DNA from: an uncultured Leucothrix sp.
Lineage (GTDB): Bacteria > Pseudomonadota > Gammaproteobacteria > Thiotrichales > Thiotrichaceae
Direction: 5' to 3'
Assembly: GCA_938004025.1 (NCBI GenBank)
Contig: CALKXC010000477.1
Location: forward strand, 1-6,804
DNA length: 6,804 nucleotides
Of the stretch, positions 6,440 through 6,804 are shown in pieces. Position numbers and translations under genes: made by a program. A model generated the notes under the pieces. That model worked only from the letters and a program-made list of their open reading frames with translations, was not told the origin of the DNA and did no database searches. The stretch's first letter is position 1. Each line of letters begins with the position of its first letter.

Positions 6440-6804
6440 ATGCTATTGAAACGTTATTTTTTAAGGTTAACTCACCCCGCAACGCTGTTATTTAAAAGCA
6501 GCATTTTGCGGGGCATGGTATTACTGTGCAGTTTATTGACTGCAATTATTTGTCTACCAATTGCTCAGGCTGATAATTCGCTCAGCCCAGCCATGGGGTA
6601 TTCAACCTTAAACTATGACCTTCCCAAAGTCGGTAGCTACCAGCTACCGACACTTGGCAAAGCAGCCGATGGCAAAGTGATTGATAGTGATGGTAAAGCG
6701 ACCACACTCCACGAGCTTTACAAAGGGCAATACACCCTGCTCGGCTTTATCTACAGCAACTGCGGCGATATAAACGGCTGCCCGCTGTCTTCTTACGTTT
6801 TCTA
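6440..6804 (+). CDS. Exported SCO1/SenC-family protein, N-terminal part (3' truncated by window edge)
   Basis: This frame stays open to the window end, giving 121 residues. SCO proteins are membrane-bound or periplasmic thioredoxin-fold proteins that deliver copper to, or reduce thiols in, copper enzymes. The start of the fold is visible: YQLPTLGKAADGKVIDSDG, then TLHELYKGQYTLLGFIYSNC, then a cysteine pair Cys108-Cys114 followed by Pro. The pair is spaced CX5CP instead of the canonical CX3CP. A signal sequence is present: basic residues 4-24, hydrophobic core about 26-42, possible cut AQA44-Asp45. The ATG abuts the mtoX stop (TAAATG), which suggests coupled translation. An in-frame ATG at 6515 would give a signal peptide with no basic residue, so 6440 is preferred, although a strong hairpin then lies in the early codons. 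The likely role is copper loading or thiol reduction for MtoX, by context. Confidence 0.8.
   Translation, partial: MLLKRYFLRLTHPATLLFKSSILRGMVLLCSLLTAIICLPIAQADNSLSPAMGYSTLNYDLPKVGSYQLPTLGKAADGKVIDSDGKATTLHELYKGQYTLLGFIYSNCGDINGCPLSSYVF
6475..6513 (+). other. GC-rich hairpin at the mtoX/SCO junction
   Basis: CCCCGCAA (6475-6482) and TTGCGGGG (6506-6513) pair perfectly, and GCTG (6484-6487) with CAGC (6499-6502) extends the stem across an uneven internal loop. It begins 35 bases after the mtoX stop. No T tract follows, so it is not a standard terminator; it could protect the mtoX mRNA end or limit translation of the SCO gene. Confidence 0.6.

Noticed and set aside
6515..6517. Alternative ATG for the SCO-like gene
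   Set aside because: It would give a signal peptide with no basic n-region and its start would be masked by the hairpin; ATG 6440, abutting the mtoX stop, fits better, though this is not certain.
1..6804. tRNA, rRNA, CRISPR arrays, insertion sequences or prophage genes
   Set aside because: No cloverleaf, repeat-spacer pattern, transposase frame or terminal inverted repeats were seen; the region looks like ordinary chromosomal metabolic genes.

Overview
The window reads as a stretch of a marine-type gammaproteobacterial chromosome. The evidence is a Na+-pumping oxaloacetate decarboxylase operon in the order gamma-alpha-beta (typical of Vibrio, Klebsiella and marine gammaproteobacteria), moderate base composition, and a secreted methanethiol oxidase (SBP56 family) followed by an SCO1/SenC gene, as in bacteria that degrade methylated sulfur compounds. 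The genus cannot be fixed from the sequence. Every supported gene is on the + strand.

Layout: (1) 2-1240 is the 3' part of a molybdopterin formate dehydrogenase alpha subunit, closed by a perfect 32-bp palindrome (1258-1289) that looks like a terminator. (2) 1241-1558 is an intergenic control region with candidate promoters, a Fur/FNR-like box, a spaced 14-bp direct repeat and a tandem 20-bp repeat. (3) 1559-4857 is oadG-oadA-oadB, the complete Na+-translocating oxaloacetate decarboxylase, closed by a rho-independent terminator (4891-4920). (4) 4921-5041 is the leader of the next unit, with two small inverted repeats and a strong ribosome binding site. (5) 5042-6439 is an exported SBP56/methanethiol oxidase. 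(6) 6440-6804 is the 5' part of an exported SCO1/SenC copper-chaperone-like gene whose ATG abuts the previous stop codon and which runs off the window.

How the genes fit together: the three units appear to be transcribed separately. OadGAB decarboxylates oxaloacetate to pyruvate and uses the energy to export Na+. MtoX should convert methanethiol to formaldehyde, H2S and H2O2 in the periplasm, and the SCO-like protein is a plausible copper or thiol-redox partner for its maturation. Formaldehyde from that reaction would be oxidised to formate, which the formate dehydrogenase could then oxidise; this link is inferred from chemistry and proximity.

I do not see a clearly new system. The points most worth a second look are the unusual CX5C spacing in the SCO-like protein, the strong hairpin at the mtoX/SCO junction, and the unexplained repeats in front of oadG.
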